64,000 nt of DNA, from contig OZ241366.1 in NCBI GenBank assembly GCA_965199905.1, forward strand, positions 4,588,001-4,652,000, in the 5' to 3' direction. Of the stretch, positions 16,832 to 26,221 are shown piece by piece (within the stretch, counting starts at the first letter, position 1; every line of letters begins with the position of its first letter). This DNA is from Ilyomonas sp965199905 (GTDB lineage: Bacteria > Bacteroidota > Bacteroidia > Chitinophagales > Chitinophagaceae). The position numbers and the translations under genes are program-made. A model generated the notes under the pieces. It made no database searches and was not told the DNA's origin. It saw nothing but the letters and a program-made list of their open reading frames with translations.

Positions 16832-18100
16832 ATGACTTTTAACGACGTTTTTCAGCAGGCATATAAAACCGTAAAAAGCAACCGGCTGCGCACGGGCATT
16901 ACGGTGTCTATTATTGCGTTCGGCATCATGGCGCTGATAGGCATTATTACCGCAATACAAGCCATGAACAGCAGCGTGAACAGCAACTTTGCCACGATGG
17001 GTGCCAATGGCTTTACCATTACGTTTAAAGAGCGTAACCGCTTTGGCAACCGCAACAACGATGTAGCCAAAACGGAGCGCGGCAAGAAGCAAAAGAAATC
17101 GAACCTCGATAAAGTCATCACACTGTCGCAGGCTGAGTCGTTTAAAGAAAACTTTCATTACCCGGCAACCGTAAGCATCGCGCTGAACAGGCAGTGGAGT
17201 TTCGAAGTGCATTATGGCAATGTAAAAACCAATCCGAATGTAAACATAAAAGGAGGCGATGAAAATTACCTGGAAGTGAATGGCTACAGCATAGCTGCGG
17301 GCAGAAACTTTACCCCGCGTGATGTGGAAAGCGGTCGCCGGGTATGCCTGTTGGGAAATGATGTGGCGAATAAATTATTTGCAAACAATCCATTGAAAGC
17401 TGTAGACAAAGTTGTGCGCATTGGCACAGCACCATATGTCGTTATCGGCGTGCTTAAGGCCAAAGGTTCCAGTGCCATGATGCGTGCTGATAACATCATT
17501 GTCACCACTTACAACAGTGTGCGTACAATGGATCATACATCCAGTTCGTACACGCTGGGCGTAACGGCTAACAGCATCATGGATGTAGCCCCGGCCGTAG
17601 GCGAGGCAATGTCTACCTTTCGCGCCATACGCAGACTTGAGCCAACGGAAGAAGACAATTTTGCCATAGAAAAAAGTGATGCTGTAGCGAATACAGTGCT
17701 GAGTTTATTGAGCAGCATCTCGGGAGCTTCGGGTGTAATTGGCATTATTACTTTAATAAGCGCAGCCATAGCATTAATGAATATTATGCTGGTGGCAGTA
17801 AATGAAAGGACTCGCGAAATCGGGCTGATAAAAGCCATTGGCGGAAAGAAGAAAGCCATACGTCAGCAGTTTTTGCTGGAATCTATCATCATATCAGTAG
17901 CAGGTTCGGTGTTCGGTATTATTCTCGGCGTGCTCATCGGGAATATTGTTGCCTTATTTTTAGATACCGGTTTCGTGGTGCCCTGGGGCTGGATTGTAAC
18001 CGGCATTACCATCTGCGCCTTGTTTGGTTTGCTGGCAGGCTTGTGGCCGGCTATCAAAGCCTCAAAACTAAACCCGATAGCGGCGTTGCGATATGAGTAA
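16832..18100 (+). CDS. ABC transporter permease, MacB/FtsX type
   Basis: This is a membrane component of a MacB-like (type VII) ABC transporter. The 422-residue protein has one N-terminal membrane helix (about residues 20-42), a large periplasmic domain with the MacB core motif GRNFTPRDVESGRRVCLLG, then three C-terminal helices with the FtsX signature NIMLVAVNERTREIGLIKA and the ending GLWPAIKASKLNPIAALRYE. No ATPase gene is adjacent, so its partner must be elsewhere. Its substrate cannot be told from sequence. It is followed by a strong inverted repeat. Confidence 0.88.
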   Translation: MTFNDVFQQAYKTVKSNRLRTGITVSIIAFGIMALIGIITAIQAMNSSVNSNFATMGANGFTITFKERNRFGNRNNDVAKTERGKKQKKSNLDKVITLSQAESFKENFHYPATVSIALNRQWSFEVHYGNVKTNPNVNIKGGDENYLEVNGYSIAAGRNFTPRDVESGRRVCLLGNDVANKLFANNPLKAVDKVVRIGTAPYVVIGVLKAKGSSAMMRADNIIVTTYNSVRTMDHTSSSYTLGVTANSIMDVAPAVGEAMSTFRAIRRLEPTEEDNFAIEKSDAVANTVLSLLSSISGASGVIGIITLISAAIALMNIMLVAVNERTREIGLIKAIGGKKKAIRQQFLLESIIISVAGSVFGIILGVLIGNIVALFLDTGFVVPWGWIVTGITICALFGLLAGLWPAIKASKLNPIAALRYE

Positions 18101-18122
18101 TGCAATATAAAATGTATGATCT

Positions 18123-18176
18123 GCAAACAATAAAACAAAAGCCTGTAGTGATGCAGGCTTTTGTTTTATTGTTTGC
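18123..18176. terminator. Perfect 23-bp inverted repeat, probable terminator
   Basis: Two perfect 23-bp arms (18123-18145 and 18154-18176) with an eight-base loop. The core is AAAAGCCTG...CAGGCTTTT. The 3' arm carries the T-rich stretch. It lies 22 bp after the ABC permease stop and 47 bp before cysM. Confidence 0.75.
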
Positions 18177-18199
18177 GAGGCTGTATTCTTTTTCGTTTT

Positions 18200-18207
18200 T
18201 ACTTTTG
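18200..18207 (+). promoter_or_regulatory. Putative -7 element of cysM
   Basis: TACTTTTG is an exact match to TAnnTTTG. It lies 16 bp before the cysM ATG and just after the upstream terminator, so it is well placed, but no TTTG lies at the expected upstream spacing. Confidence 0.4.
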
Positions 18208-18223
18208 AATATTAATTTGAAGA

Positions 18224-19105
18224 ATGGCAACAATTATTGACCTGATAGGAAACACTCCGATGGTGAAGCTGAAGAGCGTGGTGAAGAATAAAAACGTAAC
18301 AATTTATGCTAAGCTGGAAGGTAATAACCCCGGCGGAAGTGTGAAAGACCGCGCGGCTTACGGTATGATAAAAGGTGCGCTTGACAGGGGTGAACTAAAA
18401 CCGGGAACCAAACTGATAGAAGCAACCAGCGGCAACACCGGAATTGCGCTGGCAATGATTGCTTCGTTGTATAAAATAGAGATTGAATTGGTGATGCCCG
18501 AAGATGCCACGCGCGAACGTGTGCTGACCATGCAGGCCTTTGGCGCAAAAGTGATACTGACACCGAAAGAACACAGTATAGAAGGCTCTATTGATTATGT
18601 AAATGAGCAACTGCAAAAAGGCGGTTATATTAACCTGAACCAATTTGCCAACCCTGATAATTACGGGATGCATTACCAAACCACAGGTCCCGAAATATGG
18701 CGTGATACAGAAGGAGAGGTGACGCATTTTGTATCTGCCATGGGAACTACGGGAACCATTATGGGCGTGTCGAAATATTTAAAAGAACAAAACCCGGATG
18801 TGCAGATTATAGGCTGCCAGCCAACCGATGGCTCGCACATTCCCGGCATCCGCAAATGGCCGGAAGACTACCTGCCGGACATCTTTGACAAAAGCCGCGT
18901 TGACCAAACAATTGATATAGATGAACAAGATGCTCGCGACATGGCAAAGCGCTTAACAAAAGAAGAGGGTATCTTCAGCGGCATGAGCAGCGGCGGTGCT
19001 GTGTATGCAGCGCTGCAGGTGGCAAAGACATTAGATAAAGGCGTTATTGTGTGTGTCATTTGCGACCGTGGCGACCGGTATTTATCTTCAGATTTGTTTG
19101 ACTGA
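18224..19105 (+). CDS. cysM: Cysteine synthase B (O-acetylserine sulfhydrylase)
   Basis: This PLP enzyme replaces the acetate of O-acetylserine with sulfide (or thiosulfate) to make cysteine. The 293-residue protein has the PLP lysine Lys41 in GNNPGGSVKDRAA, the substrate loop EATSGNTGIALAM, the phosphate-binding SAMGTTGTIMGVS, and GCQPTDGSHIPGIRKW. The short C-terminus and the QPTDGS segment favour the CysM type over CysK. A small acidic protein gene follows 43 bp later. Confidence 0.93.
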   Translation: MATIIDLIGNTPMVKLKSVVKNKNVTIYAKLEGNNPGGSVKDRAAYGMIKGALDRGELKPGTKLIEATSGNTGIALAMIASLYKIEIELVMPEDATRERVLTMQAFGAKVILTPKEHSIEGSIDYVNEQLQKGGYINLNQFANPDNYGMHYQTTGPEIWRDTEGEVTHFVSAMGTTGTIMGVSKYLKEQNPDVQIIGCQPTDGSHIPGIRKWPEDYLPDIFDKSRVDQTIDIDEQDARDMAKRLTKEEGIFSGMSSGGAVYAALQVAKTLDKGVIVCVICDRGDRYLSSDLFD

Positions 19106-19148
19106 TTCCGGCATCGTTTTTTCTTTTTACACTAATAAATAAACTACT

Positions 19149-19334
19149 ATGGCAAAGAGTACTGATGATAAAAAAGTATCAGGCAATAAAGACCCTGAGC
19201 ATGTAAAAGAGGCGCTGAACCAGGCTGAAAAAGACATTGCAACTGATGCTGACCTAAGCATTCATAGTCCTAATGATGATCTGGATGAAGGTGAGCTGGC
19301 GAACTTAGGTGGTGATAAGAATGATTTGGTATAA
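19149..19334 (+). CDS. Small acidic conserved hypothetical protein
   Basis: A 61-residue, very charged protein with no hydrophobic segment, rich in Asp, Glu and Lys, for example KDPEHVKEALNQAEKD and SPNDDLDEGELANLGGD. It has the look of a small disordered cytoplasmic protein, and similar short proteins are common in Bacteroidota. No function can be proposed. The stop is followed immediately by a MITE-like inverted repeat. Confidence 0.65.
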   Translation: MAKSTDDKKVSGNKDPEHVKEALNQAEKDIATDADLSIHSPNDDLDEGELANLGGDKNDLV

Positions 19335-19455
19335 ATAAAAGAGGCTGTCTCAAAAGTCGGGACAGCCTCTTTCTTATTCGGATACCTGATGGAGAAAGTT
19401 CTCGTTTAAGCGATTCTCAAAGCCTTTATTTTACTTTTGAGACAGCCTCTTTTAT
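19335..19455. mobile_element. MITE-like element with perfect 23-bp terminal inverted repeats
   Basis: Two perfect 23-bp inverted arms (19335-19357 and 19433-19455) with the core AAGAGGCTGTCTCAAAAGT bound a 121-bp unit without coding capacity. The end sequence resembles insertion-sequence termini. A third partial copy of the arm at 19359-19369 makes an internal GAGGCTGTC/GACAGCCTC hairpin followed by a T-rich stretch, so the left part can also act as a terminator for the upstream genes. TATAAAT occurs just outside both ends (19330-19336, 19458-19464) and may be a target duplication, although the left copy overlaps the arm by two bases. Confidence 0.6.
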
Positions 19456-19477
19456 TGTATAAATTATCAACTCAACC

Positions 19478-20179
19478 TCATGGCGCTGTCGTTTTCTTCT
19501 GCAAAATTTCCTGCAATTGCTTTTGATACGTATAGCTTACCGGTATTGTTTTATCATCCAGCGTTAACGAGTTTTTATTCCACGTATTGATCTTTTCAAT
19601 GGGTACAATATAAGAGCGGTGCACGCGTGTAAAAAGTTGTGATGGCAGCTTCTCCGATACTACTTTCATACTCATGTGAATGAGATAAGATTTACCGGAT
19701 GTGTAGATTTTTATATAATCATCCAGCGCTTCTATCAGCTCGATATCTTTAAAGAGAATTTTTACCCACTGGTAGTTGTATTTTACAAACAGGTAGCCTT
19801 CATTTACTTCCTTGCTCTGCCTGTATTCAATGTATTCCCTCGCTTTGGTAGCCGCCTTTACAAAACGATCATAATCGAATGGCTTCACTAAGTAGTCAAC
19901 CGCATCAAGATCGAAACCCTGCGCGGCATAGTTACTGTATGCCGTAGAGAAAACAACAGGCGGTTTATTATCGAGGTTCGAATAAAACTGCATGCCGTTT
20001 ACATCGGGCATTTGTATATCAAGAAAAAGGAAATCAAAAGCTTCGCCACTGTTGATGAATTCGGCAGCCGTTACCGGGTCAGTAAAGGTCTTTATCATGT
20101 CGAGCCAGCCTGTTTGCATTGCATAATTCTGCAACAGTTGCAGGGCAAGTGGTTCATCGTCTAAAGCAATACATTTCAT
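19478..20179 (-). CDS. LytTR-family response regulator
   Basis: A 233-residue two-domain regulator. The receiver domain has the acidic pair Asp7-Asp8, the phosphoacceptor Asp54 in FLFLDIQMPDVNG, and the Lys in YLVKPFDYDRF. The C-terminal LytTR DNA-binding domain spans about residues 135-228 and includes LFTRVHRSYIVPIEKI. It starts one base after the stop of the sensor kinase gene, so the two form a cognate pair. Its targets are unknown. Confidence 0.93.
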   Translation of the reverse strand: MKCIALDDEPLALQLLQNYAMQTGWLDMIKTFTDPVTAAEFINSGEAFDFLFLDIQMPDVNGMQFYSNLDNKPPVVFSTAYSNYAAQGFDLDAVDYLVKPFDYDRFVKAATKAREYIEYRQSKEVNEGYLFVKYNYQWVKILFKDIELIEALDDYIKIYTSGKSYLIHMSMKVVSEKLPSQLFTRVHRSYIVPIEKINTWNKNSLTLDDKTIPVSYTYQKQLQEILQKKTTAP

Positions 20180-20180
20180 G

Positions 20181-21257
20181 TCAATTTAAATTTATGGTTA
20201 GCAAAACAGAAAACCGGTTATCGTCAGAAAAAATACTTAATTCGTGCCGTTTATTGTACAAAAGCTCCAGCCGGCGGCGCGTATTGCTGATGCCCATGCC
20301 GGTGCTTTCGTGGCGCGTTGTACTGTTGGGTTGGAAATCGTTAACGCAGGTAAATATCACCTTGTTGTTTTCAGCTTTTATACTGGCTTCTATAGAAGAA
20401 CTGCGGTGTGTGCTGATGCCATATTTAAACGCATTTTCTATAAACGGAATAAACACGAACGGAGCAATGCGCGCGATATTGATGTCGCCTTTGGCAGTAA
20501 AGCAAATGGAATTATTATTCGTTAACCGCAGCTTTTGCAGCTCGATATAACTATTGATAAAATCAATCTCCTGCTGTAGCTCAACATCATTACCCTTGCA
20601 GTCTTCCAGTGTATAACGCATGATGCGCGACAGCTTAATAACCGCATCAGCCGTCTTTTGATTGTTAGCAATGGCAAGAGAATAAATGCTGTTTAAAGTA
20701 TTGAATAAAAAGTGCGGGTTTACCTGCGTTTTTAATAGGTTCAATTCCGTTTCGAGTTGTTGTTTACTGATCTCTTCTTTTATTTCTTCGGCCGAAAACC
20801 ATTGCCTGACTATTTTGCCACCTGTACTGACTACTAAAGCAATCAGGAACAGCGTAACCGCGCCGCCGGAGAAATAATAAGGACCACTGTAATGGATTTG
20901 TTTCGCGTAAGGCGTATGCAAAAAATGCGCTGTCTCCGGCGACAGTTGCATGATGGTATAAATAGCAGTGAGGTATAAAAAGAAGTAAGCGAAAATGCTA
21001 AGAATATACAGCGCAGGCTTTTTTTGCGCCAGCAGGCGGGGAATAAGGATGCGGCTGTTGAGATAATAAAAGAGAATGAGCAGCAGGTTCGATGCAATGA
21101 GCATCGTAATGAAGCGCGGACTATCTAACGGCGCCTTCGATTTATCGTAATTTAAAAACTGGAACGGCAGCAGGAAAAAGCACAACCATGCAGCGACGAC
21201 TAAGCTCCATTGAAGTACAATATTCCGTTCTTTCTGCAACTTGTTTTTATTTTCCAC
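20181..21257 (-). CDS. LytS-type sensor histidine kinase (His_kinase family)
   Basis: A 358-residue membrane sensor of the LytS/YehU class. Four hydrophobic helices fill the first 150 residues. A short coiled linker leads to the phosphoacceptor motif NPHFLFNTLNSIYSLA. The ATPase domain shows FVFIPFIENAFKYGIS and ESTGMGISNTRRRLELLY. It is co-transcribed with the LytTR regulator that follows. No N-terminal ligand domain is present, so the signal may be sensed within the membrane. Confidence 0.92.
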   Translation of the reverse strand: MENKNKLQKERNIVLQWSLVVAAWLCFFLLPFQFLNYDKSKAPLDSPRFITMLIASNLLLILFYYLNSRILIPRLLAQKKPALYILSIFAYFFLYLTAIYTIMQLSPETAHFLHTPYAKQIHYSGPYYFSGGAVTLFLIALVVSTGGKIVRQWFSAEEIKEEISKQQLETELNLLKTQVNPHFLFNTLNSIYSLAIANNQKTADAVIKLSRIMRYTLEDCKGNDVELQQEIDFINSYIELQKLRLTNNNSICFTAKGDINIARIAPFVFIPFIENAFKYGISTHRSSSIEASIKAENNKVIFTCVNDFQPNSTTRHESTGMGISNTRRRLELLYNKRHELSIFSDDNRFSVLLTINLN

Positions 21258-21322
21258 CGAAATGTAGCGAAGTATTTAGGTATAATAAAAATGGTATTAG
21301 ATAAAGTTGCACCTTTTATCGG

Positions 21323-22138
21323 CTAATATGATTCGCCTTCGCCCGGAAAGCTTTCTTCTTTTACATCAATGATGTACTGCTGCACTGCATTTGTAATCTG
21401 CTCGCTCAGTTTTGCGTATTGCCGCAGGAAGCGCGGCTTAAACTCAGTATTGATACCGAGCATATCATGCATTACCAGCACTTGTCCATCGCAGTTGATG
21501 CCCGCCCCGATACCAATGGTAGGAATGTGAAGCGAAGCCGTAACTTCTCCTGCTAATGAAGCCGGTATTTTCTCCAGCACCAGCCCAAAGCAGCCAGTCT
21601 CCTGCAGCAGTAAGGCATCGCTTTTTAGTTTGGCAGCTTCAGCTTCTTCTTTTGCCCGCACATTGTAGGTGCCGAACTTATAAATGCTTTGCGGCGTTAA
21701 ACCAAGATGCCCCATAACGGGTATGCCTGCAGATACAATGTTCTTAATGCTGCGGCTTACTTCTTCGCCGCCTTCCAGTTTTATAGCATGTGCGCCGGTT
21801 TCTTTCATAATGCGGATGGCAGAAGCAAGGGCGATATCGGGATTGCTTTGATAAGAACCGAAAGGCAAATCGACCACCACCAGCGAGCGCTTCACGGCGC
21901 GGATAACCGAAGAGGCATGATAGATCATCTGGTCGAGCGTGATGGGCAGGGTAGTTTCATGCCCGGCCATTACATTGCTGGCACTGTCGCCCACAAGAAT
22001 AACGTCAATACCGGCATCATCGAACAACTGCGCAAACGAAAAATCGTATGCCGTAAGCATAGAGATTTTCTCGCCGTTGGCTTTCATTTTCTGCAGTGTG
22101 TTCGTGGTGATTTTGCGGATTTCTTTGGTGACAGACAT
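21323..22138 (-). CDS. panB: 3-methyl-2-oxobutanoate hydroxymethyltransferase
   Basis: PanB adds a hydroxymethyl group from methylenetetrahydrofolate to ketoisovalerate, the first step of pantothenate synthesis. The product has YDFSFAQLFDDAGIDVILVG, the Mg2+ ligand Asp in VGDSASNVMAGH, LPFGSYQ, AHAIKLEGGEE, PVMGHLGLTPQS and IGIGAGINCDGQVLVMHDM. The start MSVTKEIRK at 22138 gives 271 residues and matches the family better than an upstream in-frame start at 22159. A TAGCTTTG -7 match lies at 22157-22164 on this strand. Confidence 0.95.
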   Translation of the reverse strand: MSVTKEIRKITTNTLQKMKANGEKISMLTAYDFSFAQLFDDAGIDVILVGDSASNVMAGHETTLPITLDQMIYHASSVIRAVKRSLVVVDLPFGSYQSNPDIALASAIRIMKETGAHAIKLEGGEEVSRSIKNIVSAGIPVMGHLGLTPQSIYKFGTYNVRAKEEAEAAKLKSDALLLQETGCFGLVLEKIPASLAGEVTASLHIPTIGIGAGINCDGQVLVMHDMLGINTEFKPRFLRQYAKLSEQITNAVQQYIIDVKEESFPGEGESY

Positions 22139-22321
22139 AGTATATAAATGAAGAGGCAAAGCTATGGGTTAGGGGTGAGTAATTGGCTTGTTTGGTAGTA
22201 GCTGTTGAATAGGGGAAGGTGCATATATTTGAGAGGTAACAACCTGTAATTGCGAACCTTTGCAATACTTGGCAAAAAAAGATTACACGCACAGACTTTA
22301 CACCATTATTCAATACAAAGT

Positions 22322-22870
22322 ATGAGTTACTGCAATGCCATAGAAACCATGACCGGCGACAAAAAAGCGTTGCACAAATACTACCACGACAATCATTATG
22401 GGTTTCCGATTCATGATGATAATGAATTGTTTGGCAGGCTGATTTTAGAAATTAATCAGGCAGGGTTGAGTTGGGAAACCATTTTAAAAAAAGAAGCTTC
22501 GTTCCGGAAAGCTTATAGCAATTTCAGCATTAAAAAAGTGGCAGCCTATACACAAAACGACCGCGAGCGGCTGCTGGCAGACGCAGGAATCATCCGCAAT
22601 GGTTTGAAAATAAACGCAGCTATAGAAAATGCAAACACCATACTGGCATTGCAAAAAGAGTTTGGCTCGTTTGAAAAATGGCTGGCGCATCATCACCCGA
22701 AAACGAAAGAGGAATGGGTAAAATTGTTTAAAAAAACTTTCCGCTTCACGGGTGGCGAAATTGTAAACGAGTTCCTGATGAGCATTGGTTATCTGCGGGG
22801 CGCACACCCTGACAATTGCCCGGTTCATAAGGAAATTTTGAAGCAAAATCCTATGTGGGCGAGGAAATGA
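22322..22870 (+). CDS. tag: DNA-3-methyladenine glycosylase I
   Basis: Tag excises 3-methyladenine from alkylated DNA. The 182-residue protein from the ATG at 22322 shows DNHYGFPIHDDNELFGRLIL, INQAGLSWETILKKEASFR (with the recognition Glu and Trp), the ADAGIIRNGLKI segment and a C-terminal HPDNCPVH. The zinc-site residues of E. coli Tag (Cys4, His17, His175, Cys179) have likely equivalents in the N-terminal Cys and the C-terminal CPVH. A TATATTTG -7 match lies at 22224-22231, and an in-frame TTG further upstream is disfavoured. Confidence 0.93.
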   Translation: MSYCNAIETMTGDKKALHKYYHDNHYGFPIHDDNELFGRLILEINQAGLSWETILKKEASFRKAYSNFSIKKVAAYTQNDRERLLADAGIIRNGLKINAAIENANTILALQKEFGSFEKWLAHHHPKTKEEWVKLFKKTFRFTGGEIVNEFLMSIGYLRGAHPDNCPVHKEILKQNPMWARK

Positions 22871-22939
22871 AGAAGGCAATAATATTTACCGATATATTCT
22901 TTATTACATTCATAATAGTAATAAAACTTACAGTCAGCT

Positions 22940-23302
22940 ATGCTTACTAACATTCATCCGAAATTACCCATGCGCAATAAAGCGGTTACCAGGCATTATT
23001 ACCTCGATGGCTTAGGCTTCGAAGAAGCTGGAAGTGCTGGTTATGATGGCTACCTGATGGTAGAAAAAGACAATGTTGAAATTCATTTTTTCGAATTCAA
23101 AGAACTCGATCTGAAAGAAAACTACGGACAGGTTTATATTCGTACCGATGATATTGAAGGTTTGTATCAATCCCTGTTAGATAGAAAAATAACCATACAT
23201 CCAAATGGTCATTTGGAAACAAAGCCCTGGAAGCAAAAAGAATTTTCGTTGCTTGATCCCGACAATAACTTACTCACTTTCGGGCAAAGCATGTCTTTCT
23301 AA
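22940..23302 (+). CDS. VOC-fold protein, bleomycin-resistance/glyoxalase type
   Basis: A 120-residue protein of the vicinal-oxygen-chelate superfamily with the usual paired beta-alpha-beta-beta-beta modules: TRHYYLDGLGF and MVEKDNVEIHFFEFKEL in the first half, GQVYIRTDDIEGLYQSLLD and FSLLDPDNNLLTFGQ in the second. The closest functional label from memory is bleomycin-binding protein, which sequesters the drug. Substrate is not proven, and it could be any small VOC protein. It ends before a bidirectional terminator. Confidence 0.8.
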   Translation: MLTNIHPKLPMRNKAVTRHYYLDGLGFEEAGSAGYDGYLMVEKDNVEIHFFEFKELDLKENYGQVYIRTDDIEGLYQSLLDRKITIHPNGHLETKPWKQKEFSLLDPDNNLLTFGQSMSF

Positions 23303-23353
23303 TAAAGAATAATTACTTACAAAAGATAAAGCCGGAAAGAGATGATAAATACG

Positions 23354-23384
23354 AAAAAGCCGCTGACATAATCAGCGGCTTTTT
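23354..23384. terminator. Bidirectional rho-independent terminator
   Basis: A perfect 13-bp stem (AAAAAGCCGCTGA with TCAGCGGCTTTTT) around a five-base loop. It lies between the convergent VOC gene and M16 protease gene and has T-runs on both strands, so it can serve both. Confidence 0.85.
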
Positions 23385-23404
23385 ATCAAATAACAAGTAA
23401 CAAA

Positions 23405-26221
23405 TCAGTTCGTCTTTTCCGGCAGCAAGATCGCTTCCAGCACATTCTTACCATCAAACAGCTTGTTCGCTGTCGCTTTAATGTCGTCAACGGTAAGGGC
23501 GTTTACGCGGCTTTCGTAATTGTACAATTGCTTCGCCTCGTCACCATTAAAATAAACACCCTGTATTTTATCGCTCCAGTAATTGTTGCTCTGCACATTT
23601 ATTTTATACTGTTCCAGCCAGGCCTTTTTTATTTTATCCAGGTTCACCTGCGAAGGTCCATATTGTTTCATGCTGTCAATCTCTGCCTGCATTGCTTTCA
23701 GCACCGTATCCACATGCTCCGGCGCTGTTGGCAATTGAGCCACCAGTGAATAACCGTTGTAAGGATATTTCTGCAGGCTGCCGCCAATGCCGCCGCCATA
23801 AATAGCACTCATCTTTTCGCGGATGTCTTCGATAATTTTGATGTTCAAAATCTCTGTCAGCGCCGATGTCTTCAGGTCAAGATCTTCGCTGTATGGCACT
23901 TCACCGGAGTACACATTTACCACCATGCTCTTAGGTTCGGTGCCCTTATGGAACGTAAAGGTTTGGTCGCCGGTTGTTGGTCGCAAACCATTGTCTTTAA
24001 ATGCCGCCGGCTTCTTATTGCCTGGCAGGCTGCCAATGTATTTAGCCAGCAATGGCTTCATATTTACAGTATCAATATTGCCCACAAAAATGAAAGTAAA
24101 ATCCTGCGCATTGTCCAGTTGTTCTTTGTAGATAGACAGCATACGGTCAAGATTTGTTTTATCAAAATCACCCGGTGATGGAACGGCAACCGGAGCTAAT
24201 GGATTGTTGGCATAACGCACCTGTACAAACGTATCTATAAACGCCGTTTGCGGGTCTTGCAAGGCAAACTGCGTAGCCGATTTTTGCTTCTCTTTCCACG
24301 CATTGTACAAGGCTGCATCCTTGCGCGGCGAAGTGGCATATAGGTACACCAACTGCAATAAAGTTTCTACATCTTTCACGCTGCTGCTGCCATTTATGCC
24401 GGAACTAAGCCGGCTGATGAAAGGCGCCGCCGATGCATTGCGGCCTGCCAGCACTTTCGATAAAACGCTTGGCGTAAAAGTGCCAACACCCATCTGCTGA
24501 ATAACGCCCGTGGCAAATGTGGCGTTCTCTTTATCTGCCGCGCCATACAACGACTGACCTCCCTTGCGGAACGATGTCATAATGATTTCATCATCCTTAA
24601 ACGTCGTGGGTTTTAAGATGACTTTAGCGCCGTTGGCAAATGTCATTTCCGTTACGCCCAGTTCAGTATTCTTCTTTGTGCTGATTATTTTACCAGCCGC
24701 GGGTTTTGTTTTCAGAAGTTCGGTGGCTACCGCCTTCTCTTCATAATTCTTTACGTTTGCGTTCAGCACTTTTTTAGCTGTTGCCAATAGCTGCGCACTG
24801 TCCGGGAAGGCAATCGTTCCGCTCGACGGACCTTGCAGACTTACAAAAATATTCTCATTGCTTTTCAGCGAATCGCTTTGCGCATTCACTTCTTTCAGCG
24901 TGATGCCGGGCAGCAAATCTTTATAATAACCATATTCAGCCAGGATGCCGGGCGATGGTTCATGCTGAAGAAACAAGCGGATATATTCTTCTGCCAGTTG
25001 GCTCGATTGTGTCTTTGCGCGGTTATTATACAACTGCTCAATACCTGCCATCTGGCCTTTCTTGGCGCGGTCCAGCTCAGCCTGTGTAAAGCCATACTGC
25101 TTTACGCGCTCTATCTCGGTAAGTAAAGCCGTCAATGCAGTATCCACACCTTGCTGACCGGCCACCGTTACCGCGTTGAAGCCTTCATAGTTGCGTGCTT
25201 CGCTGCCAAAACCAGTGCCGGCATACAGGAACGGCGGCTTCGGGCTTCTACCCAGTTCGCTAAGGCGTTCATTCATTATAGCGGTAAACAGGTTTTTTAC
25301 AATCGTACTGCGGTAATCACCAATCGTTATTTCTTCCTTCTCTTTATGAATGGGATATTGTACCTGCACCACGTAGTTGGTAGCTTCAGGGTCGGTTATC
25401 ACCAGCGCTTCGCTTTTTTGCCTGGCTGGCACCGAAGCATAAAAGCGTTCTTTCTCGTTGACAGGGTTTTGCAAGCTGCCAAAGTATTCCTTTATTAAAG
25501 CTTCGGTTTTATTTACGTCAATATCACCCACTACAATTACCGCCTGCAAATCCGGGCGATACCAGGTTTTGTAAAAACGGGTCAGGTTGCTATCGGGCGT
25601 GCTGCGCACAATACTGTCCACACCAATCGGGATGCGGTCCGCATAGCGCGAACCTTCGTATGCAACGGGATAAATTTTGCGGAACATGCGGTCATCAGCG
25701 CCCTTGCCCAAACGGCTTTCTTCCAGCACCACGGGGCGCTCGCCTTTTATTGCATCCGCATCAAAGGTTTGATACGCTGCCCAGTCCTGCAACACACTTA
25801 ATCCTTTGCGCAGGTTGCCGCTATCGGTAAGCGGTATCGGCAGTATATAAACCGTTTCATCAAACGATGTATAGGCATTCAAATCAGCACCGAATGAAAC
25901 GCCCATTTTCTGCAGAAAATCCACGAGGTCATTCTTGGCAAAATGTTTTGTACCATTAAAAGCCATGTGCTCGGTAAGATGCGCAAGACCTTGCTGGTTA
26001 TCATCTTCAAGTATAGAACCTGCATTGGTCACCAGCCGAAGTTCGGCTTTGTTTTCCGGCGTTGTGTTGCGCCGGATGATGTAGGTAAGACCGTTTGGTA
26101 AAATGCCTGTATGAATGTTAGTATCCAGGGGCAATTTGGTGGTTAAATCCTGCGCGATGCCCTGCGCGGCAATCAGGGTACACAAGCTTGCCACGGCAAG
26201 AAAAGAAAGCTTTTTAAGCAT
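23405..26221 (-). CDS. M16-family zinc peptidase (pitrilysin/insulinase type), secreted
   Basis: A two-unit M16 metalloprotease of 938 residues from the start MLKKLSFLAV at 26221, which gives a good signal peptide ending near GIAQ. A longer frame to 26323 lacks a sensible N-terminus. The inverted zinc motif HLTEH is at residues 81-85, with the downstream Glu in the TSFDETVY region. The second half repeats the fold without the zinc motif, as is normal. Such enzymes degrade peptides in the periplasm or at the surface. The gene is alone on its strand, with a terminator after it. Confidence 0.92.
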   Translation of the reverse strand: MLKKLSFLAVASLCTLIAAQGIAQDLTTKLPLDTNIHTGILPNGLTYIIRRNTTPENKAELRLVTNAGSILEDDNQQGLAHLTEHMAFNGTKHFAKNDLVDFLQKMGVSFGADLNAYTSFDETVYILPIPLTDSGNLRKGLSVLQDWAAYQTFDADAIKGERPVVLEESRLGKGADDRMFRKIYPVAYEGSRYADRIPIGVDSIVRSTPDSNLTRFYKTWYRPDLQAVIVVGDIDVNKTEALIKEYFGSLQNPVNEKERFYASVPARQKSEALVITDPEATNYVVQVQYPIHKEKEEITIGDYRSTIVKNLFTAIMNERLSELGRSPKPPFLYAGTGFGSEARNYEGFNAVTVAGQQGVDTALTALLTEIERVKQYGFTQAELDRAKKGQMAGIEQLYNNRAKTQSSQLAEEYIRLFLQHEPSPGILAEYGYYKDLLPGITLKEVNAQSDSLKSNENIFVSLQGPSSGTIAFPDSAQLLATAKKVLNANVKNYEEKAVATELLKTKPAAGKIISTKKNTELGVTEMTFANGAKVILKPTTFKDDEIIMTSFRKGGQSLYGAADKENATFATGVIQQMGVGTFTPSVLSKVLAGRNASAAPFISRLSSGINGSSSVKDVETLLQLVYLYATSPRKDAALYNAWKEKQKSATQFALQDPQTAFIDTFVQVRYANNPLAPVAVPSPGDFDKTNLDRMLSIYKEQLDNAQDFTFIFVGNIDTVNMKPLLAKYIGSLPGNKKPAAFKDNGLRPTTGDQTFTFHKGTEPKSMVVNVYSGEVPYSEDLDLKTSALTEILNIKIIEDIREKMSAIYGGGIGGSLQKYPYNGYSLVAQLPTAPEHVDTVLKAMQAEIDSMKQYGPSQVNLDKIKKAWLEQYKINVQSNNYWSDKIQGVYFNGDEAKQLYNYESRVNALTVDDIKATANKLFDGKNVLEAILLPEKTN

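Noticed and set aside
20119..20550. Plus-strand frame of 143 codons opposite the sensor kinase
   Set aside because: It is antisense to the ATPase domain of the kinase, with no recognisable domain.
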